This document shows, piece after piece, positions 12,568 through 23,830 of a stretch of DNA of 60,000 nucleotides (its first letter is position 1; each line of letters begins with the position of its first letter). The DNA is taken from assembly GCF_030272615.1 (NCBI RefSeq), contig NC_081413.1:15884285-15944284 (forward strand), in the 5' to 3' direction. Source of the stretch: Cryptomeria japonica (Eukaryota; Streptophyta; Pinopsida; Cupressales; Cupressaceae). The translations under genes were made by a program, and so were the position numbers. The notes below the pieces were generated by a model. The model was given only the letters and a program-made list of their open reading frames with translations. It ran no database searches and had not been told where the DNA came from.

Positions 12568-12580
12568 TGGTATCAGAGCC
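12568..12580 (+). other. Copia-2 primer-binding site
   Basis: TGGTATCAGAGCC is the standard copia site complementary to initiator tRNA-Met, two bases after the 5' LTR end (CTTACA, 12,565). Confidence 0.95.
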
Positions 12581-12690
12581 TAATCACCTTTGGTTCCAGT
12601 TGTGTGTTGTTGGATTTTTTTAAACTAATCCAGATTTGAGTGGGAGCTTGTGCAGAAGATACTTTTTGATCTTGTTGCAGGAATTTTCAG

Positions 12691-15600
12691 ATGGCAAATT
12701 CATCAGGGAGAATAGAGGTGGAGAAATTCAATGGAAATAATTTTGAGATGTGGAAGTTGAAGATGGAAGATCTGCTAAGATTGGATGTTGTTGATGCGAA
12801 TGTCTCAAGACTTGCACATCCTACTACGGCTACTTAGTATGATGTTATGGACTACAAAAGTCAAGGGTCTAATCAGATTGTGTTTGGCAGACTCTATTCT
12901 GATTAATGTCCATGAAGAGAACTCTGCACATAAGCTATGGACTAAGTTTGGTGAAATGTATCAAGCAAAATCTTTATTGAATCAGATTTTCTTGAGGAAG
13001 AAATTATATTCTTTGAGAATGGAAGAGGATGGAGGAATTACAGACCACTTGGAAGCATTTAATATGTTGGTGGCTCAATTGGTATCTGTTGGTGTTAAGA
13101 TGGACGAAGAGGAGAAATGTCAGATCTTGCTTTGTTCTTTGCCTGATTCGTGAGATTCTCTTATTATGACTATCGGTAATACTTTAGTTGTTTTGAAGTT
13201 TGAAGATGTGCTGGGTGCCCTACTTGGTGAAGAAATGCAAAAGAAGGTATCCATCAGTTCAAAGGAAGCCCTAACTGCTCATGGAAGACCTAAGGAAAAA
13301 GGCAAAAAGAATGAGAAGCACAATAAATCTAAATCTAGAGGGAGATTGAAATCTCCTGGAAAATCCAAAGTCATTTGCTGGAATTGCGGTAAATCAGGAC
13401 ACATCCGTAAGGACTAAAAAAAAAGAAAAGAAGAAAAGAAGAAGAAAAAGAAGTTCGATTTTGATTCTAAGTCCGAGAAGGAAGATGGTGATGCATTCAT
13501 TGCACCATTGGATACTCATGCAAGTAATGATGCATGGTTAATTGACTCAGGCGCATCTTTTCATATGACGTCCAATAGAGATTGGTTTTCTAAATATGAA
13601 TAATTTAATGGAGATACAATATACTTGGATGATGATTCACATTTAGATATTGTTGGTCGTGGTAAAGTTAGTATTAGGTTTCCTGAAGATAGAATAAAAA
13701 GGATTGGCGGTGTGTTGCATATCCTTGGATTAAAACGAAATTTATTATATGTGAGCAAACTGATAGATGCGGGTGTGCAAGTAGTCTTTTCTGATGCAGG
13801 ATGTAAGATGATTAAGGGTGCTATGGTGATTGCTAGAGGTGTAAATTTTGGCACTTTGTATAAGCTAGAGGCATACACTGTTGAGTGTAACAGCACTTCT
13901 GTAAAAAGTAAATCTATAAATAATTCATCAGAAGATTTGAGGATTTCACCTTTAACGGATGGAAAACAAAACCACGTTTAGTTTTACTCGAGTTCTCATA
14001 AATTTTGTAGTGTTTTGGATCTTATTTATTCCAATGTGTTTGGTCCTATAAATGTTTCTTCCATTGGAAAATCCAAATATTATGTTTCATTTATTGATGA
14101 TTTTAGTAGAAAGACATGGGTATACTTTCTAAAGAGTAAATCTAAAGTTTTCATTCATTTTAAAGAATTTAAAGCAATGGTTGAGTTGCAAACTGGAAAG
14201 AAAATTAAATGTTTGAGGACGGATAATGGCGATGAATTTTGCTCTAATGATTTTGATAAATTTTGTAAAGACTGTGGCATTAATAGACAGAAGACAACTC
14301 TATGTTCTTCACAGCAGAATGGAGTTGCAGAAAGAATGAACAGGACACTGATGGAGAAGGCCTAGGAGTATGTTGAGTGGTGTTGATCTAGAACAAAAGT
14401 TTTGGGCTGAAGCTATTGCCACTACTTGCTACCTGATTAACAGGTCTCTTACATCAGCTCTCGTTGATAAAATGTTTATGGAAGCATGGTCAGGTCATAA
14501 GCCTTCATTAAGACATCTTAGAGTTTTTGGTTGCGAGGCATATGCACATGTGCCAAAGGAGAAGTGAACAAAGTTGGAAAACAAAGTTGTGAAATGTATC
14601 TTCATCTGTTACAGTTATGGTGTGAAAGGATACAAGTTTTAAAGGTAATTCATAGTAGAAGTGTTATTTTTAGAGAAATTAAGTCTCCTTTTGTTACATT
14701 GCAACCAGAATAGACTAAATAGAAATATGTGATTCAATTTCCTTCTACGCTTGAAAGAGTTGAATCGAGACCACTTGATAAGCAAGAAGTTGAGGAGTGC
14801 TCATCTAGCTCTGAATCTTCAAAAGATGAGGAAGAACCTCCAACTTAGCTTATTCGAAGGTCTCCAAGACATAGACAACCACCTGAAATGTATTCACCTA
14901 ATGATTGGAGATGTATTTTTGCTTTGAATGCTAATGTGGATGAACCTAGATCTATAGAAGAGGCATTAGGTATGAATGATGCAGAATCCTGGAAGATTGC
15001 TATGGAAGAAGAAATGGCAACTTTGAAAAAGAATGAAACATGGGATCTTGTACCATTGCCTGAAGGACGAAAACTTGTTGGTTGTAAATGGGTGTTCAAG
15101 AAAAAGATTGGTTTAGATGGAAGCATTGAGAAGTATAAAGCAATGTTGGTTGCAAAAGGCTACTCTAGAGTTGAGGGTGTTGATTATGGTGAGATATTTT
15201 ATCCTATTGCAAAAATGACATCCATTAGATTTTTGCTTTCTATTGCAGCTGCTTATGATTTAGAGGTTGAGCAAATGGATGTGAAAACTGTCTTCCTTAA
15301 TGGTGATTTGGAGGAGGATATTTATATGACACAGCCAAAGCACTATGTGGTAAAAGGTAAAAGTAATTTGGTCGGTAAATTGACGAAATCTTTGTATGGC
15401 CTCAAACAAAGTCCTAGGATGTGGTACTAGAAATTTGATACATGTATTGAGTTTGGGATTTGAATGTTCTAAATCAGATCATTGTGTTTATTATAAATCT
15501 GATGGTGATCATTTCCTATACATTGCATTATATGTTGATGATATGTTATTCATTGGTAAAGGGAAAGGTATGAGTTCAAAACTAAAATCTCAGCTTGCTG

Positions 15601-15767
15601 CTAAATTTGAAATGAAAGATCTTGGTGCAACGAAACACATTCTTGGGATGGAAATTAGAAGGGATAGAGTGAACAAAAAGCTATGGCTAGGCCACAGTAT
15701 GTAAATTCAGTTTTATGAAGATTCAACATTTTGGATTGTAGACCATTGTGTGTTCCCTTTACAGTTG
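12691..15767 (+). pseudogene. Copia-2 gag-pol, 5' part (gag, protease, integrase, RT)
   Basis: The ATG at 12,691 begins MANSSGRIEVEKFNG, typical of Tnt1/Tork-like copia gag. Then follow a zinc knuckle at about 13,375-13,413 (CWNCGKSGHIRKD, where a stop replaces the last Cys), protease (LIDSGASFHMT near 13,540), and the GAG-pre-integrase segment (VLHILGLKRNLLYVSKL). Integrase (14,015-14,365) has the D and E of RTDNG and QQNGVAERMNRT, but the first Asp is now Asn (LIYSNVFGP). RT begins at about 14,980 with WKIAMEEEMATL, KWVFKKK and QMDVKTVFLNGDL, and has its YVDD box near 15,530. About ten stops interrupt it, for example at 12,836, 13,596, 14,363 and 15,428. Element C cuts it after 15,767; the reading continues at 23,028. 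Confidence 0.9.
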
Positions 15768-16209
15768 TGTTGTGACCATTTCACACATCGCCCCATCGCA
15801 AATGGGGACCCCCTCTTTTTGCTTGTTTTTCGCTCGTTTTCGCTTTCGTTTTTAGGGTTTTGTTAGTCAGTTGGTCGTCTGGATTTAGGGTCAAGCCTTA
15901 GGGTTTTAAATTTTGTCTTTTCAAGCCAAAATCCAGTCGTTTTTGAGAGCTTTTGAGCTTCCTTTTCTAGGATGCAAATTTTGAATGCAATGAATTCGCC
16001 AAAATGGTCTAATTTTCAATTGGAATGTTGATGCAGAGCTTAAATTTGTCTAAGTGTTGACAGTCAAATGTGAATTTTTGTCCGATTGAATATTTTGACC
16101 AAATTTTGACTTTTTTTTATTTTGATCCTGGGCATTGGAATTGATTTGTTTTCGCCTCGTGAAGTGTTAAAATGTGAAAAATCATGTTATCTTGGCCTGT
16201 AGGAGCAAA

Positions 16210-17800
16210 ATCGCTCCTGTCCCTCAGTGAAGGACGGGAGCTCATTTTCAAATATCTCATCATCCCTGCAGAGTCCAGACAAATTTCAAGTTGGAAGTGA
16301 TGGAGAACGGCAATATCTTTCCATTGAATATAAATTGAAGATTTTCATGAGCACAGAAATGCCTCCAGGAGGAAAATCGCTCCTGTCCCTCAGTGAAGGA
16401 CCGGAGCTACAATTCAAATTTCGCCTTGTCCTTGCAAGATTTTGATGACTTAATGATTTGAAGACGTCCAAAGGAAGATGCTTTGCCAAATGAATATAAT
16501 TTGAGATGCAAAAACGAAGGAGAATGACCTATATTGACCAAATCGCTCCTGTCCCTCTCCAAGGGACCAGGGCGAGGTACCTTGTAGCTCTCGTCCCTCT
16601 CCCAGGGACCAGAGCGATTTCCTTCATTATGCAAAATCCGAGCTAAAATCAAGGCAAGTTTACGTTCAAAAACAAGGAAAAACATGAGATGGACGCATTG
16701 AATACAAATTGAAGATTTTTTAGACGTCCACGATGGTCCTAAATGTCTAGTTCGCTCCTATCCCTCAGGAAGGGACCAGAGCAATTTTTGATATAAATGA
16801 TTTTCTTGCAAAGTTACAGATGAGGTCAAGGGATGGACGAATGGAGTGAAGAAGGACGAGTCCGTTGAATATAAATGTGGAACCTGGCAAAGTGAGGTAA
16901 AAGCTACAAAAGGAGGATCGCTCCTGTCCCTCTCCAAGGGACCAGGGCGATACAATGGTGATGTTACTTCCTATGCACGTTCAAGGTCGATCCAAGTCAA
17001 GTCAAGGTGGCAAGGGACACTTCAAGACTTTTTTAGCAAGCACAAACATTCAAAGGTCGTCGCAATGATGAAATTCGCACCCTATAGCCTAGTTCGCTCC
17101 TGTCCCTCAGGAAGGGACCAGGGCGATGTTGAATGCATTGGCCATTTCATGCAAAATTTACGTAAGGACAAGTCTTCGCAATGTTTTAGAGGGTCCAAGG
17201 CATCGTATGAAGATAATTCGCAAGGGTTTTCAACGTCCAAACATCGCCAAACAATGTAAAAGCCTCACATCGCTCCTGTCCTTTGGACAAGGACCAGGGC
17301 GATCTTATCAAAACACTTACGTTCCTTCAAGATCAAAGCAAAGCGAGGTTAGGAAGAGCGAAGGACGACGTCTAGAAGACATTGCAAAGGAGATCAAAGT
17401 GTAAAGTTGCCAAGGTCAAGGAAAAGGACATGGATCGCTCCTGTCCCTCTCTAAGGGACAAGGGCGATGACCCCTTAAAATGACCAAACACATGATGAAG
17501 ACAAATGAATCAAGCGCAAAAGGAACCGGTAAAGGATGTTATTCGCCAACAATGAAAGATCGAGGAACAAAGATGCAAGATGAACGTGGAAACAAGAAGA
17601 TCGCTCCTGTCCTTTGGACAAGGACCAGGGCGATATGCACTTAAAAGGCACTTAAGCACACATGCAAGATGATCAAATGCGAAGAACCTATCAAGATGAT
17701 CGATTTTTAACGTGGAGATGAAGGAGTTGGACGTAAAAAATGCAAAACCGAGACAAAAATGTTGAATCGCTCCTGTCCCTCTCCAAGGGACCAGAGCGAT
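16210..17800. repeat. Element C hairpin-repeat array (11 copies, ~167-bp period)
   Basis: Eleven copies of the same type of imperfect inverted repeat as in element A (arms CGCTCCTGTCCCT and AGGGACCAGGGCG) start near 16,210, 16,377, 16,542, 16,585, 16,751, 16,918, 17,093, 17,269, 17,434, 17,600 and 17,766. Steps are 165-176 bases plus one close pair 43 apart, as in A. Arms carry paired changes in places (CTTTGGACAAGG versus CTCTCCAAGGG), keeping the hairpin. Confidence 0.85.
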
Positions 17801-18123
17801 GAGGTACGTCCCTTTGTTTTCCAATTTTGGCGCCAAGTAAACAATTCGAATTTTCCTCAAATGCTAAATCGATTTAAAAATTGAATATCCATTTTATTTA
17901 GCATTTAATATGGCGTTATCTTTTATTAATTATTTTTTGCCTTTATTTAAAAATCGAAATTCACATTTAAAAAACGCAAGGCATTAATAATTAATTAATT
18001 AATTAATAAAAATCGATTTGGAGCGCTCAATTAAGCAAGTCGGCCTTGTTATTTTATTGAAAAGCATTTAAAAAAATGTTTTTTATATCTAAGTCGGCCT
18101 AAGGGGTGAAAGGATGAGCGCGC

Positions 18124-18130
18124 TATATAT
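18124..18130 (+). promoter_or_regulatory. Element C gene TATA box
   Basis: TATATAT within GCGCGCTATATATGAAG lies about 620 bases upstream of the gene ATG and just after the AT-rich spacer that follows the hairpin array. The matching box in element A is at 9,268-9,277. Confidence 0.55.
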
Positions 18131-18541
18131 GAAGGGTGAGAGATTTCATTTTTACATAATCATTTTTACCTTTCTTCATGCGAATTGAGGAGAAGTGAAG
18201 ATAGTGCGAATATTATCGAAGGTGGCGTAGACACTCCAAGGGTGGTGCGAAGTGTGATTGTGGTGTGGTGCGAATTCAAACCAAAGGTGGCGCTTTATGC
18301 ATCAAGGGTGGTGCAAACTTGAAGACCTTCGTTTGGGCGAATTTACCAAGGGTTGAAGACTCTTGTCAAAGGCGAACTTGGAGATCCATTTAAGACCACG
18401 CCAAAGGCGATACTTGAAGATCACGTTCACTCCAAAGGTGGCAAAGTCAATTTTGAGGAGATCACATTGAAGACTATTTTATTCCTCAATTTTGCCTAGG
18501 CGAATTTTGTTTTTGCATTCTAGAGTTAGCTCTCTATTGAG

Positions 18542-18748
18542 GTATGGCGATTTATTATTATTGCTTTATTCATTCATCGTCGTATTTCAAGTTTTGAAGT
18601 TTTGATTTTTGATTTTCTCTTAGCTCAATCGTTGTTTTTTAGGAAATGATAACTCTAGGGACTTATCATGAGGTTTCCTAAAAACTTTATCTCTCTTATT
18701 TACGTTATTTATTGCAAAATCTATTTCTTATAATGAAATGTTGTGTAG
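18542..18748 (+). other. Probable 5' UTR intron of the element C gene
   Basis: The donor G|GTATGG is at 18,541/18,542 and the acceptor TTGTGTAG is at 18,748, three bases before the ATG at 18,751. Element A keeps both sites (donor AAG|GTATGG near 8,944; acceptor TTGTGTAG near 8,737), while much of the intron interior differs. Both ends being kept supports splicing. RNA evidence would settle it. Confidence 0.5.
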
Positions 18749-18750
18749 GT

Positions 18751-21700
18751 ATGGCGACCCCGAAGGCGGGAGCATCCACCAACCGCTCGGCTCTCATGAA
18801 AGAAGATCAGAAGACCGAAGAAGTGGAGACCAAGATCGTGTCTAAGTGGAGCAACATTGGAGATACAAACCTGGGGAACTTTAGCACGAAGAAGTTTCGA
18901 GAGGTCCCTTACATTGGCAAGCCATCACCTGTCGCCCGGAGAATAATAGAGAGTGGCATCATCAAGGCGGCCGGTTTTCCTCCAGCTATTCAGTGCCACG
19001 AGTTGATGATCGAGTGTGCCCGTCACTACAATCCACAGTCCAGGACAATTGTGTCCAATGAGGGAAACACTTTGGCGTACCTTTCAGAGGAAGCCATAAG
19101 TGAAGCCTTCCATCTTCCAGAGCACAGGGACATGATATACAAAAGCATTGAAGGAGCCAGATCAGTGTACGATGATGATCCAGATGCTTGCCTAAGCATA
19201 ATCAACAAGAACTGGCTACTTAAGAGTCGTCCCCGTCTGAGCAAAGTACCGAACACACCGCACAGGATTGATTTCCAGGAGGAGTACAGAGATTTGATTA
19301 CCATGCTCAACAGAGTTACAGGAGCACCTCATGCCTTCTATTTTGAGAAGTGGATGTTTTACTTCATCCAGGTGATTGTTCAAGGAAAGGGTACAATACA
19401 TTGGGCTAGGATAATTAGCCATTGCTTAGACGTACAGTTGAGAAGACTCAGGGCTACTAAGTCCTTCCACATGAGTTCATACGTCATCTATGCCTTAATC
19501 AGGAGCGTTGAGTACGCAGGACTACCTCACAGAGGAGTGATTGGAAGAGGACCCGGCGAGGTCAGAGCTTGTGAATCCTATACCTACTTGCATCATCCGC
19601 CAGGAAAGAACTACAAGTTAGTCAATGATACTTTCACGATGAACATCACAAGGACGTTGCAAGGAGGGATTCACAACAGATTATCTCAGGATGCCCAGGA
19701 ATTCATCAAGAGGTACGGTGCTTGGTTCATTCAGTTTCCCAAGTTCACTTACATTAGAGTGCATGGATGTCCTTTACCTCCATACATGTTGCCGAGGTAC
19801 CCGACAGACAGAATTGTGTTACTTGAGGTAACAAGGCAGTTGGCAGCATATGTGAAGGCATTCAGACACAGACATCAGAATGGAGTTCAGGTACCTATTA
19901 TTTTGGGTAATTCAGTTGAGGTATGTCCTAATGTCTTAGCCATGGATGACGCAGAGAAGGAGTTAGCCTTGTATTCTTTTTCATCTTTTGCTTGGAGAGA
20001 GAGCTTTGATCCCCATGGACATTTAGAGGAGACGGTCGGTAGAAGATTTAGACATAAGCACCAAATTGAAGATTTTATGATGAACCTCCTAGATGATCTT
20101 GAAGTGAAACGTAAGATACATTCTAGATTGCCTTTGGATTTCATCAGGAAATGTAGGATTTACAGAGTGGCCGACCAAGCTCAGGACAATGGCAGGCACA
20201 TCCAATCTTCATATGATAGAGAAAGCAAAACAATTAGTTTGAATTGGAATGAACCTGAGGTCGTGGATTTAGATGATTTGATGGCACCAGTCTTGTCTTG
20301 TACTCGCAGATGGGTAGACGTTCAGCATCAGAAGTTGAGAGAACAAGGCATAGCTATGTCTTTTACTTTGGAAGAAAAACCAGCCGAAGGTGGAGCCAGT
20401 GTTAGTGAAGGCAATCCTAATCCTAGGAATTCAGGTGAAGGTAACCTTCGATGTGCCAGTGAGGGCAATCTCCATTCGAGAGGTTCAAAGAGAAAGGAAA
20501 GATCAGAAAAGAAGGAGTCTTCCAAGAAAAAACAAGGTGCCAACAAAGATCAAACACCAGGTACTTCTTCCAGACCGGAAAATAGAACAGTTCGAGTGGA
20601 AGAGTCCATGGAGTCGATGGTACAGAATGACAGACAGGAGGAAGGACAGGCACAGCATGTTTCATCAGATGGATCTCTTCAAGACTATGATTTAGATAAT
20701 GATAATGAAGTAACATCTCCTCCCAGACAAGAAGAAATAGTACATAAAGAAATTCAAGTTCAAGAGACAAGATCGAATATCCCAGATTGGTTGAAGGAAA
20801 GATTGACTAAGGTGATCGTAATTGAGGACGAGGACAGTGCAATTGATTTAGAGAGCCTTATTGGGCATTCACATGTGATAACAGAGAAGAAGAAGGCTAC
20901 AAAGATGTCCAAGATGATTCGAGATGAGACTGGGTCTAGAAAACTGCAGATAGCTACACCGGCAGCAAATAAATATGAGGGTGAGATCCTAGCAGAGGAT
21001 TATGATATATAGACTTTTGAGTTAGGACCATCCACAGCAGAGCAGACTTTAGATGATGCCACCGACACATTTGAGGCATTGAAGGACAAGTTTAGAGAAG
21101 AAGTGGAAAAGAATAGAAAGCTTGAGAGAGAGAGAGGTGCATGGAGGACATATTTCAGTCACATCAACGAGCCTTTGGGACGTCAGGATCCAGTTAGGTC
21201 ACCAGTGCAGGCATTGCCCCTTCAATCGATCAATGAAGCAGAAAGATTCAGGAACCTGGTCCAGCGTACATATAGTTGGATGGATAGATCTTATACAGTG
21301 GCCATAGAATTTGTTACAAGGATGTCGAAGATCATTCATCAGGCTATCCAAGTTCTTGAGATAATCCACAGATTGATGGCAACAGTAGCTGCATTTGCCC
21401 ATACCAAGGACGTTGTCATCCCTGTCTTGAAAGTAATAAGACACACATCCAGAAGAATTTTAGCGCAGGAGAGGATCTTAGAAGGTGATTCTCACAGTTT
21501 GTTTCAGTGGTCAACCTTACTTCATATAAAGAGTGTTCTCTTCGAGGACATCAGTGTTAGATGTGGTTAAGTTGAGGAGGTGATCAATCCGATCCAGGAC
21601 AGAGTATTTGAGGTACTTCGTACCATTCTTGGCAGAAGGATCGAGGTCGAGACAGATGTGGATATCCAGGAAGTTGAGGATAGAATCAAGATCATTTTTC

Positions 21701-21972
21701 GCAAGGACGCAGATGTTACAGATGAGCAGTATGATCAGATGTATGCCACCATGCTCCTGATTGATAGAACGAAGGAACTTGAGCCTACTTGGGACGCAGC
21801 TCTTCTAGATGCATTCGATCAGGTCATCCACTTAGAAGAGAGTATCAAGAATCTTCCCGAGATTCCAATCACAGAAATCGAAGGAATCGTGACAAAATTC
21901 ATTGCATATGCTAAGAAAGAGAATTGGAAAGGGAATAAGATTCTAGATGAAAGGTTGTTACAGATGACATGA
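18751..21972 (+). pseudogene. Element C cargo gene, nearly intact ~1,073-aa protein of unknown family
   Basis: One frame runs from ATG 18,751 (MATPKAG) to the stop at 21,970-21,972. It is interrupted by only two nonsense codons: TAG at 21,010-21,012 (codon 754, Glu in A) and TAA at 21,568-21,570 (codon 940, His in A). There is no frameshift. Layout: residues about 30-540 are globular with many conserved aromatic and basic positions (KWMFYFIQVIVQGKGTIHWA, KRYGAWFIQFPKFTYIRVHG). Residues about 545-575 are SEGN-type repeats. Residues 577-596 are a bipartite basic tract (KRKERSEKKESSKKKQ) suggesting nuclear entry. Residues about 770-800 and 940-1,060 are helical/coiled coil. Against A, 55 codons after residue 96 show 17 silent and 4 replacement differences, so the lineage was under protein-level selection. 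It could be an unusual gag-like or plant mobile-domain protein, but I see no diagnostic motif. The two stops make this copy likely dead. Confidence 0.75.
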
Positions 21973-22074
21973 CATCTTATTTCTCATTGGTTGATACCTC
22001 CTAGATTTTTGTGCCGAATTTAATATTTGGCTATGTATTTAATATTGTTCAGTAAAAAGGAGGTCATTTGTAAC

Positions 22075-22092
22075 AAACCCTAATTAGGGTTT
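22075..22092. promoter_or_regulatory. Telobox palindrome in element C
   Basis: This 18-mer is identical to those in A (5,383-5,400) and B (32,709-32,726). It lies 65 bases before the TATTTATA block at 22,157, between the gene end and the putative second promoter. Confidence 0.6.
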
Positions 22093-22156
22093 AGGTGTCA
22101 TGATCTTGTCCGTTGATTTACTTTCAATCTGGACCTTTCATTGTAACTGGGGATGC

Positions 22157-22328
22157 TATTTATACCCCCATTTTTCATTTCATTTGGTAATAGTTAATAG
22201 TCGAATAGTCAGATAAGAGTGAAATAGAGAGATTAGAGTTAGAAGCAATTCTTATTTTGTAGCAAGATTGAGTCTTGAAGAGAGAAATTCAAGCAATTGT
22301 TGTATATGATGACTTGGAAATCAATAAA
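22157..22328 (+). promoter_or_regulatory. Distal TATA-like block and poly(A) signal of element C
   Basis: TATTTATA at 22,157-22,164 is followed 166 bases later by AATAAA at 22,323-22,328. In LTRs a TATA box and a poly(A) signal this far apart delimit U3 and R. Element B has a canonical CTATATAAAG at the same place. This is the main sequence reason for viewing the unit as an LTR. Promoter activity is inferred. Confidence 0.45.
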
Positions 22329-23022
22329 ATATTGAAGTTATGGTGTTTTGTTGCAAATTTCTTAAGTTATCTTCATGGTTGTTGGATGTACTTGAATCAC
22401 GCTCAATCAAAGTAGTTTGTTAATTTGAAAGACAAAGTGTGGGATTTGATATTTGGTAGGATTCGCAATCCAAACCACTAGCTTCTTGCTGATTGTAGGA
22501 ACGCCTTGCGTGGTCAACTGGAGAACATTTTGAGTCCTTAACCTTCAAGCATTTTCGTATCTAGGATATGTACCTTCGTAGTAGTGTCCTTGGTCTTTGA
22601 TGCATTAAACATCATTATTACCTTAGAAGATCGCACTAATTTCAATTGAGTTGTTATCTTATGGCAAAATTGAAGTTGGTTGAGTCTTGCCAAATCTCAT
22701 TCATGCTAAGTCGTTCATAGGGTTAGGCTAGATTAGACTTCCTTAAACCCTATCTTTTGCTTTTTTTGAAAGTTCCTTTTTAGTTTAGTAGAATCTTCGA
22801 GCCTTTGGAATCCGTAAGACGCCTTGGAGGAAACAGCAAATCACATCATACCACTAAAAAGCTTGTCCACACGTGGAGACCCCACTAAAAGAACCTTGGA
22901 GTCCATCTAACTGATCCTTTTTGCAGATCTTCAGCAGTTAGAGACTATTTTCTCAAGAGAGGATAAGATGCCTATTGGTATTTTATTCTGTGTATGATTG
23001 TGTATAAAATACATCGTCAACA

Positions 23023-23776
23023 AGTTGGAACAAAATTATCCATTTCAGATTGTCTTACATCTCCATCAAAGACAGAAGACATAAGCAGAGTGCCTTACCA
23101 GAGTGCCTTACTAGAGTGCAATTGGAAGTTTAATGTATGCTATGGTCTATACTAAACTAGACATTGCCCAAGCAGTGAGAGTTCTTTCGAGATATACATC
23201 TAATCCTGGTAGAGTTCATTGGGATGCAGTCAAAAAAGTCTTTAGATATTTGAAGGGTACCTCAGAGTATTCTTTGTGTTATCATGGTAATTTGGTTGGA
23301 GACGTGATTTCCCTCGATATTCACTGTTATGTGGATTCAAACTAGGCAGGTGATATTGATAGCAGAAGATCCACTAATGCTTATGTGTTTACTTTATTTG
23401 GTGGTGCAATTAGTTGGATGAGTAAGCGACGGGTTGTGGTTGCTTAGTCTACTATAGAAGTAGAGCATATAATAGCTACTCATGCTTGTAAAGAAGCCAT
23501 TTGGCTTAAAAGACTGTGTTCAAATATTGGAATAAAACAAGGTGTAGTGACAATCAGAGTGCGATCTGCTTAGCTAAAAACCCAACATTTCATGCCTGGA
23601 CCAAACACATTGATGTTCAGTATCATTTTGTCAAAGATATGGTCAAAGATGGCAAGGTGAAGCTAGTTAAGGTAGAGACTTTGATGAATGTTGTAGATTC
23701 TTTAACTAAGGTTGTGAGCAGAGAGAAGTTCAAATGGTGTTCGGAGTCTATGGGCCTCATGGCCCCTAGCAATTAA
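23023..23776 (+). pseudogene. Copia-2 pol, 3' part (end of RT and RNase H)
   Basis: This continues the polyprotein after element C. Seen: YAMVYTKLDIAQAVRVLSRY and HWDAVKKVFRYLKGT (end of the RT/connection region), then RNase H motifs and the tail IDVQYHFVKDMV, ending MGLMAPSN with TAA at 23,774. In-frame stops lie at 23,343, 23,446 and 23,571. RNase H would remove RNA from the hybrid during reverse transcription. Not functional. Confidence 0.9.
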
Positions 23777-23818
23777 TTTATTGTGTTGATACTCCCTTTG
23801 CTCTTGCAAGGTGTTCGA

Positions 23819-23830
23819 CAAGTGGGAGAA
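23819..23830 (+). other. Copia-2 polypurine tract
   Basis: AAGTGGGAGAA lies directly before the 3' LTR start TGTTGGG, the expected plus-strand priming position. Confidence 0.8.

Larger units (their letters stand above)
15768..23022 (+). mobile_element. Element C: TGTTG...CAACA unit with cargo gene (7,255 bp)
   Basis: The unit is flanked by AGTTG at 15,763-15,767 and 23,023-23,027, and inserted in Copia-2 RT. It starts TGTTGTGACCATTTCAC and ends ACATCGTCAACA. Order in element orientation: terminal hairpin (CCCC...ATGGGG near 15,794), hairpin array 16,210-17,800, AT-rich spacer, TATA at 18,124, leader with a probable intron, gene 18,751-21,972, telobox palindrome, TATA-like block at 22,157, AATAAA at 22,323, conserved tail. 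It is closest to element A and lies in the opposite orientation. It has no LTR pair, PBS or gag-pol. Confidence 0.88.

Noticed and set aside
4461-23022. Direct LTRs at the two ends of elements A or C
   Set aside because: I compared the first and last kilobase by eye. Only the short TGTTG/CAACA inverted ends match, so the units are not ordinary LTR-internal-LTR elements.
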